Source of the DNA: JBFEYJ01 sp041562215
GTDB taxonomy: Bacteria > Pseudomonadota > Gammaproteobacteria > Thiohalomonadales > Thiohalomonadaceae
Assembly (NCBI GenBank): GCA_041562215.1
Contig: JBFEYJ010000008.1
Location: 1-34,430, forward strand
Reading direction: 5' to 3'
Length of the DNA: 34,430 nucleotides
The notes under the pieces are model-generated. The model was not told the origin of the DNA and did no database searches. It was given only the letters and a program-made list of their open reading frames with translations. The position numbers and the translations under genes are program-made. This document shows positions 1 through 7,490 of the stretch, one piece after another; positions within the stretch are counted from its first letter, which is position 1; each line of letters begins with the position of its first letter.

Positions 1-1
1 A

Positions 2-1024
2 TTCTACGAGACCACCTGCCCGAAGTGCGGCGGTAAGGCTGAGCGCGAAACCGATACCTTTGACACCTTTATGGAGTCCTCCTGGTATTACGCTCGCTAT
101 ACCTGTCGCAGCAATGACGGTGCGATGCTCGACGAGCGCGCTGACTACTGGCTGCCGGTGGACCAGTACATCGGCGGTATCGAGCACGCGATCCTGCATC
201 TGCTCTATGCACGTTTCTACCATAAGCTACTGCGCGATCAGGGGTTGGTGAAATCTGACGAGCCTTTTGCCAACCTGCTGACACAGGGGATGGTTCTCAA
301 GGACGGCTCAAAGATGTCCAAGTCCAAGGGCAACACGGTCGACCCGCAGGAGCTCATCGAGCGCTACGGTGCCGACACCGTGCGCCTCTTCACGATGTTT
401 GCTGCGCCGCCGGAGCAGTCCCTGGAGTGGAACGATTCCGGTGTGGAGGGGGCGCACCGCTTCCTCAAGAGACTGTGGGCCTATGCCCATGAACACAAGG
501 CAGCGCTGGGTGGTGCAATCGTCACCACTGAAGAGATGAAAAATGCACGGCGCGAGATCCATGAGGCGCTGGCGCAAGCACTGGCGGATTTCGGTAAATA
601 CCAGTTCAATACCGTCGTTGCCGCCTGCATGAAGATGATGAACACCCTCGGCAAGCTCGAGGGTGAGGGCGCCGATGCGCTACGCAACGAGGGTATTTCC
701 ATTTTGCTGCGCCTGCTCTCGCCAGTCGCGCCGCACGTCAGTCACACTCTGTGGCGCGAGTCAGGTTATGGCGAGAACATCCTCACCGCTCCATGGCCTG
801 CCGTGGACGAGGCGGCCCTGGTGAAGGATTCCATCGACCTGGTGGTCCAGGTCAACGGGAAGGTGCGCAGCCAGGTCAGCGTCCCGGCCGGAGCCGACAA
901 GGACGCCATCGAGGAGGCGGCGCTGGGCGATGAAAAGGTACAGTCTTTCATCGATGGCCAGACGATCGTGAAAATTATTGTCGTGCCCGGGCGCTTGGTG
1001 AACATCGTGGTGAAACCGCAGTGA
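2..1024 (+). CDS. leuS: Leucyl-tRNA synthetase, C-terminal part (5' truncated by window edge)
   Basis: Charges tRNA-Leu with leucine in the cytoplasm (class I aminoacyl-tRNA synthetase). The reading frame is open from base 2, so the gene starts outside the window; about 340 codons are visible. A CPKCGG zinc-ribbon-like motif (bases 17-34) is followed by the conserved TDTFDTFMESSWYYARY block. The class I signature KMSKS lies at bases 311-325 and is followed by GN. The anticodon-binding helical domain comes next, and the C-terminal domain contains the VNGKVR motif near base 855. The 3' end is intact, with TGA at 1022-1024. lptE follows immediately, the usual gammaproteobacterial order leuS-lptE-holA. 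Identity is very secure. Confidence 0.97.
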   Translation, partial: FYETTCPKCGGKAERETDTFDTFMESSWYYARYTCRSNDGAMLDERADYWLPVDQYIGGIEHAILHLLYARFYHKLLRDQGLVKSDEPFANLLTQGMVLKDGSKMSKSKGNTVDPQELIERYGADTVRLFTMFAAPPEQSLEWNDSGVEGAHRFLKRLWAYAHEHKAALGGAIVTTEEMKNARREIHEALAQALADFGKYQFNTVVAACMKMMNTLGKLEGEGADALRNEGISILLRLLSPVAPHVSHTLWRESGYGENILTAPWPAVDEAALVKDSIDLVVQVNGKVRSQVSVPAGADKDAIEEAALGDEKVQSFIDGQTIVKIIVVPGRLVNIVVKPQ

Positions 1025-1050
1025 CAACTTGCTCAGAGCAGGGAGTCAAT

Positions 1051-1578
1051 GTGACGGGACAAAACGGAATGCTAAGGCGTGGCGTTCTATTCCTGCTTCT
1101 TGTCACTTGCGCCTTGTCCCTGGTTTCCTGTGGCTTTCACCTACGCTCAGCGGTGGAGTTGCCACCTGCCATGGCTCGAACCTACATCGGGGGTGTCGAA
1201 AACAGCCCGCTCTATTACGAACTGGAGAGCGCACTGCTTGCCGCCGGTGGTCAGGTGGTCGAAACGGCGGAGTCAGCGACAGCAATCCTGGCTATCCACG
1301 GCGAGCGTTACGGACGTCGCGTGCTTAGTGTGGATAGTGCCGGTCGCGCCAGTGAGTATGAACTCAGTCTACGCGTCGCCTACAGCCTGACCACACCGCA
1401 AGGTGAGGTGCTTGCCGGACAGGATGAGGCATCGCTGCTGCGTGATTATCGCTTCGACCCGGCTAATGTCCTGGCCTCTGGTGGGCAGGAGGAGATGCTG
1501 CAGAATGAGATGCGCCGCTATGTGGTGCGTCAGATCCTGCGCCGCCTGCAGTCCACCACCGGACGTCCTGAGCTGTAA
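1051..1578 (+). CDS. lptE: LPS-assembly lipoprotein LptE (RlpB)
   Basis: Outer-membrane lipoprotein that plugs the LptD barrel and helps insert LPS into the outer leaflet. The N-terminus has a basic, hydrophobic signal peptide and an LVSC lipobox, with the lipidated Cys at residue 27, followed by GFHLR, typical of LptE. Length is 175 residues, slightly shorter than the E. coli protein. I chose the GTG at 1051 because AGGGAG at 1040-1045 sits five bases upstream. An in-frame GTG at 1021, overlapping the leuS stop, and an ATG at 1069 are alternatives. Overall sequence conservation in this family is low, so the call rests on the lipobox, the length and the position between leuS and holA. Confidence 0.9.
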   Translation: MTGQNGMLRRGVLFLLLVTCALSLVSCGFHLRSAVELPPAMARTYIGGVENSPLYYELESALLAAGGQVVETAESATAILAIHGERYGRRVLSVDSAGRASEYELSLRVAYSLTTPQGEVLAGQDEASLLRDYRFDPANVLASGGQEEMLQNEMRRYVVRQILRRLQSTTGRPEL

Positions 1579-2591
1579 TGAGGCTGCGCTACGAGCAACT
1601 GGCCTCCCACTTGCAACAGGGATTGAAGCCGCTATATCTCATCAGCGGCGATGAGCCGTTGCAATTGATGGAGGCGGCCGATGCGATCCGTGCCCTCGCT
1701 CGTGAGCAGGGATTTGGCGAGCGCGAGGTACTGCATGCCGAGGGTGGGTTCGACTGGAACGCCCTGAGCGCCGCCTCCGGTTCCCTCTCCCTGTTCGCCG
1801 AGCAGCGACTGCTTGAATTGCGCCTGCCGAGCGGCAAGCCTGGGAAGGAAGGCGGTGCGGCGCTGGTCGAATATGCCGCCAGCCCGCCGCCGGATACCTT
1901 ACTGATTATCCTCAGCGGCAAAATCGATAGCGCTTCGCAGAAGAGTAAGTGGTTCAAAACGCTGGAGGCGGCAGGGGTAATTTTGCAGGTGTGGCCGGTG
2001 GAACCCGGTGCTCTGCCGGGGTGGGTGATGGGGCGCATGCGCTCGCGTGGTATGCAGCCCACTGCCGGGGCGGCACAAATCCTGGCCGAGCGGGTCGAGG
2101 GCAACTTGATGGCGGCTGCCCAGGAGATAGAGAAGCTTCGGCTGCTTTATGGTGAGGGTACGATAGACGTACCGCAGGTAGAGGAGGGGGTGGCTGACAG
2201 CGCCCGCTACGATATCTTCGAGTTGGTCGATACCGCCCTGCTCGGTGATGCCGTCCGCACCAGCCGGGTAATAGAGGGGCTTCGCGCCGAAGGGGTGGAG
2301 CCGATCCTGGTACTGTGGGCGCTGCTGCGCGAAATTCGCACCATGGCGCAGATGGCCGGAGAGCTGGCCAAGGGTGGCAGCATCGAGGCGTTGCTGGGCC
2401 AGTACCGGGTATGGGAAAAGCGCAAGGGGCCGGTGCGCGCCGGACTTCAACGCCATACCTTAAAACGCTGGTTATTGTTGTTACGTCGCGCCGGGCGTAT
2501 CGACCGCATGATCAAAGGGGTTGAGCCAGGCAATCCCTGGGATGAGTTGTTACAATTGGCACTATTGATGGCGGGTGTGCGCACGGTGTGA
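1578..2591 (+). CDS. holA: DNA polymerase III delta subunit
   Basis: Delta subunit of the clamp loader, which opens the beta sliding clamp and loads it on DNA during replication. The protein has 337 residues, close to the usual family length of about 340. The N-terminal part has the expected YLISGDEPLQL motif (around residue 20), equivalent to the nucleotide-binding-like fold of delta. The middle contains the EGNLMAAAQEIEKL helix, and the C-terminal collar domain ends with LLQLALLMAG. The ATG overlaps the lptE stop in TAATG, which implies translational coupling. The gene is followed by a short palindrome and then proA. Confidence 0.95.
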   Translation: MRLRYEQLASHLQQGLKPLYLISGDEPLQLMEAADAIRALAREQGFGEREVLHAEGGFDWNALSAASGSLSLFAEQRLLELRLPSGKPGKEGGAALVEYAASPPPDTLLIILSGKIDSASQKSKWFKTLEAAGVILQVWPVEPGALPGWVMGRMRSRGMQPTAGAAQILAERVEGNLMAAAQEIEKLRLLYGEGTIDVPQVEEGVADSARYDIFELVDTALLGDAVRTSRVIEGLRAEGVEPILVLWALLREIRTMAQMAGELAKGGSIEALLGQYRVWEKRKGPVRAGLQRHTLKRWLLLLRRAGRIDRMIKGVEPGNPWDELLQLALLMAGVRTV

Positions 2592-2598
2592 AGAGTGG

Positions 2599-2632
2599 TT
2601 CACGGCGTAGGAGCGGCTGCCCTACAAGTGAA
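2599..2632 (+). repeat. Imperfect nested palindrome, REP-like, after holA
   Basis: Eight bases after the holA stop, TTCAC (2599-2603) pairs with GTGAA (2628-2632), and inside it GTAGG (2607-2611) pairs with CCTAC (2621-2625). The GTAGGAGCGGCT core resembles the head of REP elements known from pseudomonads and related gammaproteobacteria. There is no T-run, so it is not a classical terminator. Only one copy is visible in this window, so membership in a repeat family is inference. Confidence 0.4.
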
Positions 2633-2698
2633 GGAATGTTCAAGAGCAGGACGGGTAGCGCCGCCACGTGCTGAACAATGACAATTTCGGGATTAGAC

Positions 2699-3955
2699 AT
2701 GGATATTAAAAAGTATATGCAACAGGTGGGGCTGCAGGCACGTGCCGCTTCACGAGAGATGGCCCGGGCGGGCACAAATGCCAAGAACGCTGCCCTGCTG
2801 GCGATCGCCGCCGAACTGGAGAAAAACAGTGAGGCGCTGATCGAGGCCAACGGCAAGGATCTCGATGCCGGCAAAGCTCGTGGATTGGATGCGGCGCTGC
2901 TGGATCGCCTGGAACTCAACCGTGAGCGTATCGCCGCCATGGCCGAGGGGCTGCTGCAGATTGCGACATTGCCCGATCCTGTCGGTGAGATCGCCGACAT
3001 GAGTTTCCGCCCCTCTGGTATTCAGGTGGGCAAGATGCGTGTGCCGCTGGGGGTGATCGGGATCATTTACGAATCGCGCCCCAATGTGACAGCCGACGCA
3101 GCGGCGCTGTGCCTGAAATCGGGCAATGCGGCGATCTTGCGCGGTGGCTCCGAAGCGGCTCATTCCAACCAGGCCATCACCGTCTGTATCCAGCACGGAC
3201 TGGAGAAAGCCGGCTTGCCTCCCACTGCGGTACAGGTAATCGAGACCACCGACCGTGCCGCGGTGGGTGAGCTCATCACCATGTCCGAGTTTGTGGACGT
3301 GATTGTGCCGCGCGGCGGCAAGGGCTTGATCGAGCGTATCAGCGCGGAGGCGCGGGTCCCTGTGATTAAGCACTTACACGGCGTCTGCCACGTCTACATC
3401 GATGATGAGGCCGATCTGGAAAAGGCCACCCGCATCGCCTTTAACGCCAAGACCCACCGCTATGGCGTGTGTAACGCCATGGAGACCCTGCTGATAGCCG
3501 AGGGTGTGGCCGAAGCGGTGTTGCCGGAACTCGGTGGGATGTACCGGGAGAAAGGTGTGGAGTTACGCGGCTGCGAGACAACCCTTCGGCTCGTGCCGGG
3601 CAGTGTCGCTGCTTCCGAGGAGGATTGGGATACCGAATACCTCGCGCCTATCCTTTCCATACGGGTAGTCAAGGACATGGACGAGGCGATCGAGCACATT
3701 CATCGACACAGCTCCGGCCATACCGAGGCCATTGTCACGGAGAATTACACCCGGGCACGACGTTTCCTCGCCGAGGTCGATTCCAGCTCGGTGATGGTGA
3801 ACGCCTCGACACGTTTTGCCGACGGTTTCGAGTATGGACTGGGCGCCGAGATCGGGATCTCCACCGACAAGATCCATGCCCGGGGTCCTGTCGGACTGGA
3901 GGGACTGACCTCGCAAAAGTATATCGTGCTTGGCGACGGACAGATCCGGGAATAG
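2699..3955 (+). CDS. proA: Gamma-glutamyl phosphate reductase
   Basis: NADPH-dependent reduction of L-glutamyl 5-phosphate to glutamate-5-semialdehyde, the second step of proline synthesis, in the cytoplasm. The protein has 418 residues from the ATG at 2699, matching the E. coli length of 417; an in-frame ATG at 2678 would add seven residues and has no better ribosome site. Visible family blocks are GVIGIIYESRPNVT, KSGNAAILRGG, IVPRGGKGLI and the catalytic segment around YGVCNAMETL, with the likely nucleophile Cys258. The C-terminus has NASTRFADG followed by GLGAEIGIST. It lies between holA and a FimV-like gene; proB is not in the window. Confidence 0.97.
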   Translation: MDIKKYMQQVGLQARAASREMARAGTNAKNAALLAIAAELEKNSEALIEANGKDLDAGKARGLDAALLDRLELNRERIAAMAEGLLQIATLPDPVGEIADMSFRPSGIQVGKMRVPLGVIGIIYESRPNVTADAAALCLKSGNAAILRGGSEAAHSNQAITVCIQHGLEKAGLPPTAVQVIETTDRAAVGELITMSEFVDVIVPRGGKGLIERISAEARVPVIKHLHGVCHVYIDDEADLEKATRIAFNAKTHRYGVCNAMETLLIAEGVAEAVLPELGGMYREKGVELRGCETTLRLVPGSVAASEEDWDTEYLAPILSIRVVKDMDEAIEHIHRHSSGHTEAIVTENYTRARRFLAEVDSSSVMVNASTRFADGFEYGLGAEIGISTDKIHARGPVGLEGLTSQKYIVLGDGQIRE

Positions 3956-3958
3956 TCA

Positions 3959-5158
3959 TTGGCACGCTACCTGATTGCCACAAATAACGCTTTAGCGGGG
4001 ATCCGGATTGCCCTGGTACAACAGTGCGTTGCTCGCCTGGGTAGGGGGCTCCTGCTGGGTGTTGGCTTGATGGTAGCGAGTGGGCCAGTCGCTGCATTGA
4101 CCATTGGTGAGCTGGTGGTCCACTCCAGACCCGGCAAAGTGTTTCGAGCAAGTGTACCGCTTACTCTCCAGGGCGAGGAAAAGCTGGCCGAGCTACAGGT
4201 CGACCTGGCGACGGCCGAGATCTATGCGGAACAGCAACTGGAGCACCCGGCCTTCATTGATGGGATGCATATCGGACTGTTGGCCACGGGTGAAAACAGC
4301 GCCCGGATCCAGCTCTTCGGTCAACAAGCCTGGCAGGGAGAAGAAGCACTACTGGTGCTTTATGCTGTTTGGCCCCAGGGGCAACTTTCCAGGCGCTTCA
4401 GGCTGGCGGAAGTTGAACTTGATAAAGATAATGCTGAGGAGACCCCCCGATTTGTCGAGGTCGCCGGGAATGAAACTCTCGATGCGATCGCCATGCGCCT
4501 GAGCGTGGGAAGCACCCGTAGTTACCTGCATATGATGTATGCGCTTTTTCTGGCCAATCCTGAAGCTTTTTATCGAGGTAACATGAATAACCTCAAGCAA
4601 GGGGCAAGCTTACGTGTGCCGACCGGGGCGGAGCTCTACGCGATGAAAGACGCCGAGGTTTTCCGTGCTATTCGCCGGCAGTTTGAGGATTGGCGCCAAC
4701 AGCAGGAGGTACCGGTGGTTGCGCCGACGCAGGCAGGTGCAATGCTCTCCCAGATAAGCGATGCCCAATCCGCCGCACTGGATCTCAAGGGCGACCCTCA
4801 TGCACTGCAACAGCAATTGCAGCAGTTGGGCAAGGATAATGAATCGATCGAGCGCCGCAACGCTGAGCTCAAGGAACGTCTGCTGCGCCTGGAACAACAG
4901 ATAGACCAGGTGAGCGAGCAGGTGCTCGATTACCCGTCGCCACCGCAAGCGGGGCCGGTCGAGGATGGATCAATTGCCAACACTGCACCAGACAAGAAGG
5001 AAGCATCGAAAGAGGAGGAGCCTGTGCACGTTAAGAGCAGGCCTGTTGCCAGTGAAGGCTTGCCGGGTTATATCATTTTTATCGTCCTGTTACTGGCGTT
5101 GGGCAGCGGAGTATTGGTCTGGCGTAATACCGCGGGTCAGCAGAGTAGTCGCGAGTGA
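3959..5158 (+). CDS. FimV-like protein, short: exported N-terminal domain, LysM-like motif, coiled coil, one TM segment
   Basis: FimV-type proteins bind peptidoglycan and organise polar structures such as type IV pilus machinery in pseudomonads; the role of this short form is unknown. The 399 residues read: a signal peptide ending near residue 46 (VASGPVAA, then LTIGELVVHS), a FimV N-terminal domain about 47-155, and a FimV LysM-like segment 164-221 with the family words FLANPEAFYRGNMNNLKQG and LRVPTG. A Gln/Glu-rich coiled coil (280-325), a charged linker and a TM helix about 369-388 follow, with a short cytoplasmic tail. Typical FimV is over twice as long and continues with TPR repeats, absent here. 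TTG at 3959, four bases after the proA stop, is the only start that retains a full leader; ATG at 4070 is possible but would remove most of the signal sequence. The stop overlaps nadD. Confidence 0.8.
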   Translation: MARYLIATNNALAGIRIALVQQCVARLGRGLLLGVGLMVASGPVAALTIGELVVHSRPGKVFRASVPLTLQGEEKLAELQVDLATAEIYAEQQLEHPAFIDGMHIGLLATGENSARIQLFGQQAWQGEEALLVLYAVWPQGQLSRRFRLAEVELDKDNAEETPRFVEVAGNETLDAIAMRLSVGSTRSYLHMMYALFLANPEAFYRGNMNNLKQGASLRVPTGAELYAMKDAEVFRAIRRQFEDWRQQQEVPVVAPTQAGAMLSQISDAQSAALDLKGDPHALQQQLQQLGKDNESIERRNAELKERLLRLEQQIDQVSEQVLDYPSPPQAGPVEDGSIANTAPDKKEASKEEEPVHVKSRPVASEGLPGYIIFIVLLLALGSGVLVWRNTAGQQSSRE

Positions 5159-5814
5159 TGGGGGGTGCCCCGGTTGCCCCGATCGGTGTTTTTGGCGGAA
5201 CCTTCGATCCTGTCCATTTCGGTCATTTGCGCTCAGCACTGGAGTTGCTTGAGCAGCTGTTGTTACAGCGGCTTCATCTTATTCCCAGTGCCGTCCCGCC
5301 TCATCGCGACACACCTTGCGCCACGGCAGAGCAACGCCTCGCCATGCTCAGGCTGGCGGTGGAGGGGCAGCCCGGTTTTGTGGTCGACGAGCGCGAAATC
5401 GCCCGTCCTGGTCCATCTTTTATGGTTGATACCCTGGCTTCGTTACGTGCCGAAGTCGGGGAGACACCGTTGTGCCTTATCCTGGGCGTGGATGCTTTCC
5501 TCGGGCTACCGGGATGGCATCAGTGGCAGCGCCTGACAGATCTGGCCCACATCGTGGTCGCTCACCGTCCAGGATGGAGCCTGCACGACACGAGTATGCC
5601 GCAGGCACTGCGGCAAATGGTGCATGGACGCTGGTTGACCGATGCGACAGCGCTTCGCGCACAGGTCGCAGGTGGCGTGTTGCTGCAGAGTGTCACCCAG
5701 TTGGATATCTCTGCCACCGATATCCGCGAGCGCATTGCGGCGGAAAAAAGCGCCAATTACCTACTGCCGGTTAGCGTCTGGCAGTATATTCAGAAACAGG
5801 ATCTTTACCGTTGA
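5158..5814 (+). CDS. nadD: Nicotinate-nucleotide adenylyltransferase
   Basis: Transfers AMP from ATP to nicotinic acid mononucleotide, giving deamido-NAD in NAD biosynthesis. The protein has 218 residues, close to E. coli (213). The nucleotidyltransferase motif GGTFDPVHFGH is at residues 13-23 and the second nucleotide-binding motif ISATDIR at 184-190. The LGVDAFLGLPGWHQW stretch is typical of NadD substrate binding. The ATG at 5158 overlaps the previous stop (TGATG); a GTG immediately before it (5155) is an equivalent start. The order nadD-rsfS-rlmH is conserved in gammaproteobacteria. Confidence 0.96.
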   Translation: MGGAPVAPIGVFGGTFDPVHFGHLRSALELLEQLLLQRLHLIPSAVPPHRDTPCATAEQRLAMLRLAVEGQPGFVVDEREIARPGPSFMVDTLASLRAEVGETPLCLILGVDAFLGLPGWHQWQRLTDLAHIVVAHRPGWSLHDTSMPQALRQMVHGRWLTDATALRAQVAGGVLLQSVTQLDISATDIRERIAAEKSANYLLPVSVWQYIQKQDLYR

Positions 5815-5825
5815 AAAGAGAATTG

Positions 5826-6179
5826 ATGAACGCGGAACAATTGAAAGAACTCGTCGTTGACGCCCTGGAAGACCTCAAAGGGATCGACATCAAGGTGCTG
5901 GATGTGCGTGGCAAATCCAGCTTTACCGACATTCTGGTGATCGCATCCGGCAACTCCACCCGCCAGGTCAAGTCCCTGGCCGACCATGTGGTCGAGAAGG
6001 TCAAGGAGAATGGCATTCGGCCTTTGGGTATGGAGGGGGAGAAGGAGAGCAACTGGGTACTGGTCGATCTCGGTGATGTGGTGGTACATGTTATGTTGCC
6101 GGAGACACGCGACTTCTACAACCTGGAGAAACTGTGGGGCGATGAAGCGCCGCAGGAGGAGAGTGGCGGGGGATCCTGA
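5826..6179 (+). CDS. rsfS: Ribosomal silencing factor RsfS
   Basis: Binds L14 of the 50S subunit and blocks joining with 30S, reducing translation in stationary phase or starvation. The 117 residues form one RsfS/DUF143 domain: VVDALEDLKGIDIKVLDVR, then SSFTDILVIASGNSTRQVKSL, then the GDVVVHVMLPETRDFYNLEKLW block that defines the family. ATG at 5826 is preferred over TTG at 5811, which overlaps the nadD stop; AAGAG at 5816-5820 is a fair ribosome site. A Glu/Gly-rich tail ends the protein, and rlmH starts three bases after the stop. Confidence 0.96.
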   Translation: MNAEQLKELVVDALEDLKGIDIKVLDVRGKSSFTDILVIASGNSTRQVKSLADHVVEKVKENGIRPLGMEGEKESNWVLVDLGDVVVHVMLPETRDFYNLEKLWGDEAPQEESGGGS

Positions 6180-6182
6180 GCC

Positions 6183-6650
6183 ATGCAGATCCATCTCATT
6201 GCGGTCGGCAACAGGATGCCCGCCTGGGTGGAGCTTGGGTATCAGGACTACGCCAAAAGATTGCCGTTTGAGTGTGGCCTGATGTTGCATGAAATTCCTG
6301 CCGGTAAGCGCGGAAAGAACGCCGATATCGTTCGTTTGACGCGCCAGGAGGGAGAAAAGATGGCCTCTCTCATACCCAAAGGGGCGCGTGTGATAGCGCT
6401 GGAGGTCGGTGGCAGGGCTTGGTCGACAGAGCAGCTCTCAGCCAGGCTCGACAACTGGATGGGCGAGGGGCGCGATGTCGCCCTGCTGGTCGGAGGTCCT
6501 GAAGGGCTGGAGCCCGGTCTCAGTGCCTCGGCCGACGAGCGCTGGTCGCTCTCACCGCTGACCTTGCCCCATCCCCTGGTGCGCATCGTCCTGGCCGAAC
6601 AGCTCTATCGCGCCTGGAGTATACTCAAGGGGCACCCGTATCATCGCTAA
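6183..6650 (+). CDS. rlmH: 23S rRNA pseudouridine-1915 N3-methyltransferase
   Basis: SPOUT-class methyltransferase that uses S-adenosylmethionine to methylate pseudouridine 1915 in helix 69 of 23S rRNA on the assembled 70S ribosome. Length is 155 residues, identical to E. coli RlmH. The SAM-binding trefoil motif LLVGGPEGL is near residue 101, the LTLPHPLVRIVLAEQLYRAW helix follows, and the C-terminus is the invariant KGHPYHR. It starts three bases after rsfS. The neighbour rsfS also acts on the large subunit, so the pair is functionally coherent. Confidence 0.97.
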   Translation: MQIHLIAVGNRMPAWVELGYQDYAKRLPFECGLMLHEIPAGKRGKNADIVRLTRQEGEKMASLIPKGARVIALEVGGRAWSTEQLSARLDNWMGEGRDVALLVGGPEGLEPGLSASADERWSLSPLTLPHPLVRIVLAEQLYRAWSILKGHPYHR

Positions 6651-6815
6651 TACACGAAGAATACTTAATGCAAAGGATGCAAAAATTGAGTTCAGCGGGC
6701 GGGGCGATATGGTCAACAGGAAATTTGTCTCTAGGAACTGGACCGACCTGTATGCAGATCAGCAACATTGGTTTCTTTATCTTCGTTTTCGTTAAAAGGT
6801 TTTTTCTCCACAAGA

Positions 6816-7418
6816 ATGGATAATACACACCACATCTACCTTGCTTCTGCTTCGCCCCGACGTCGTGAACTGCTTGAACAGATCGGGATTTCTTACCAAC
6901 GGCTTGTGGTCGATGTGCCGGAGGTGCAGGAGGAGGATGAGGTTCCTGAGATGTATGTGCTGCGTGTTGCGCTGCAGAAGGCTAGAGCCGGCAGGTTGAC
7001 TCTGGCGGCAGATGATTTAACACCGGTGCTGGGTGCCGATACTGCGGTGGTGATCAATAGCGAAGTGCTGGGAAAACCTGCCGGACGTAAGGAGGCACTG
7101 GCGATGATGGCCAGACTATCCGGTCAGCGGCATCAGGTGATGTCGGCCGTTGCGATTGTTGGCTCCGACGGTGAGGAACAGTCACGGTTGAGTGTCAGCA
7201 CCGTGCAATTTCGCGATGTCAGTCGGGAAGAGGCCGCTGCCTATTGGGCGACGGGCGAGCCGGCTGACAAGGCTGGTGGTTATGCCATTCAGGGGTTTGC
7301 GGCAGTGTTCATCGAACGGCTCGAAGGCTCCTATTCCGGAGTAATGGGACTGCCGTTGTTCGAGACTGCTGATTTGTTAGGACAGTTTGGCATTGTTCCG
7401 CTTGCTATAAGAGTATAA
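6816..7418 (+). CDS. maf: Maf family nucleoside triphosphate pyrophosphatase (YhdE type)
   Basis: Hydrolyses non-canonical or pyrimidine nucleoside triphosphates (dTTP/UTP for the YhdE type) to the monophosphate and pyrophosphate. The N-terminal YLASASPRRRELL motif (SASPRR at residues 11-16) is the family signature. LGADTAVVI carries the catalytic acid, and GGYAIQGFA plus YSGVMGLPL complete the pattern. The 200-residue length is typical. I chose ATG 6816; a TTG 48 bases upstream adds residues that lie outside the domain. Position directly before rng, as in E. coli yhdE-rng, supports the YhdE subtype. The 165 bases between rlmH and this gene show no terminator that I can support. Confidence 0.93.
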   Translation: MDNTHHIYLASASPRRRELLEQIGISYQRLVVDVPEVQEEDEVPEMYVLRVALQKARAGRLTLAADDLTPVLGADTAVVINSEVLGKPAGRKEALAMMARLSGQRHQVMSAVAIVGSDGEEQSRLSVSTVQFRDVSREEAAAYWATGEPADKAGGYAIQGFAAVFIERLEGSYSGVMGLPLFETADLLGQFGIVPLAIRV

Positions 7419-7490
7419 TCAACTGTCGCTATTAATCTGGCCTAAGAAATACCTGCTACTTTGAGACCTGCAACCTGAGACCTGGATGTT

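Noticed and set aside
2750..3373. 207-codon open frame on the - strand opposite proA
   Set aside because: It is fully contained in proA, whose catalytic and nucleotide-binding motifs are intact. The antisense product has no recognisable feature.
6651..6815. Possible small RNA or terminator between rlmH and maf
   Set aside because: The spacer is AT-rich and has T-runs near 6800, but I could not find a stable stem in front of them or any conserved RNA motif.
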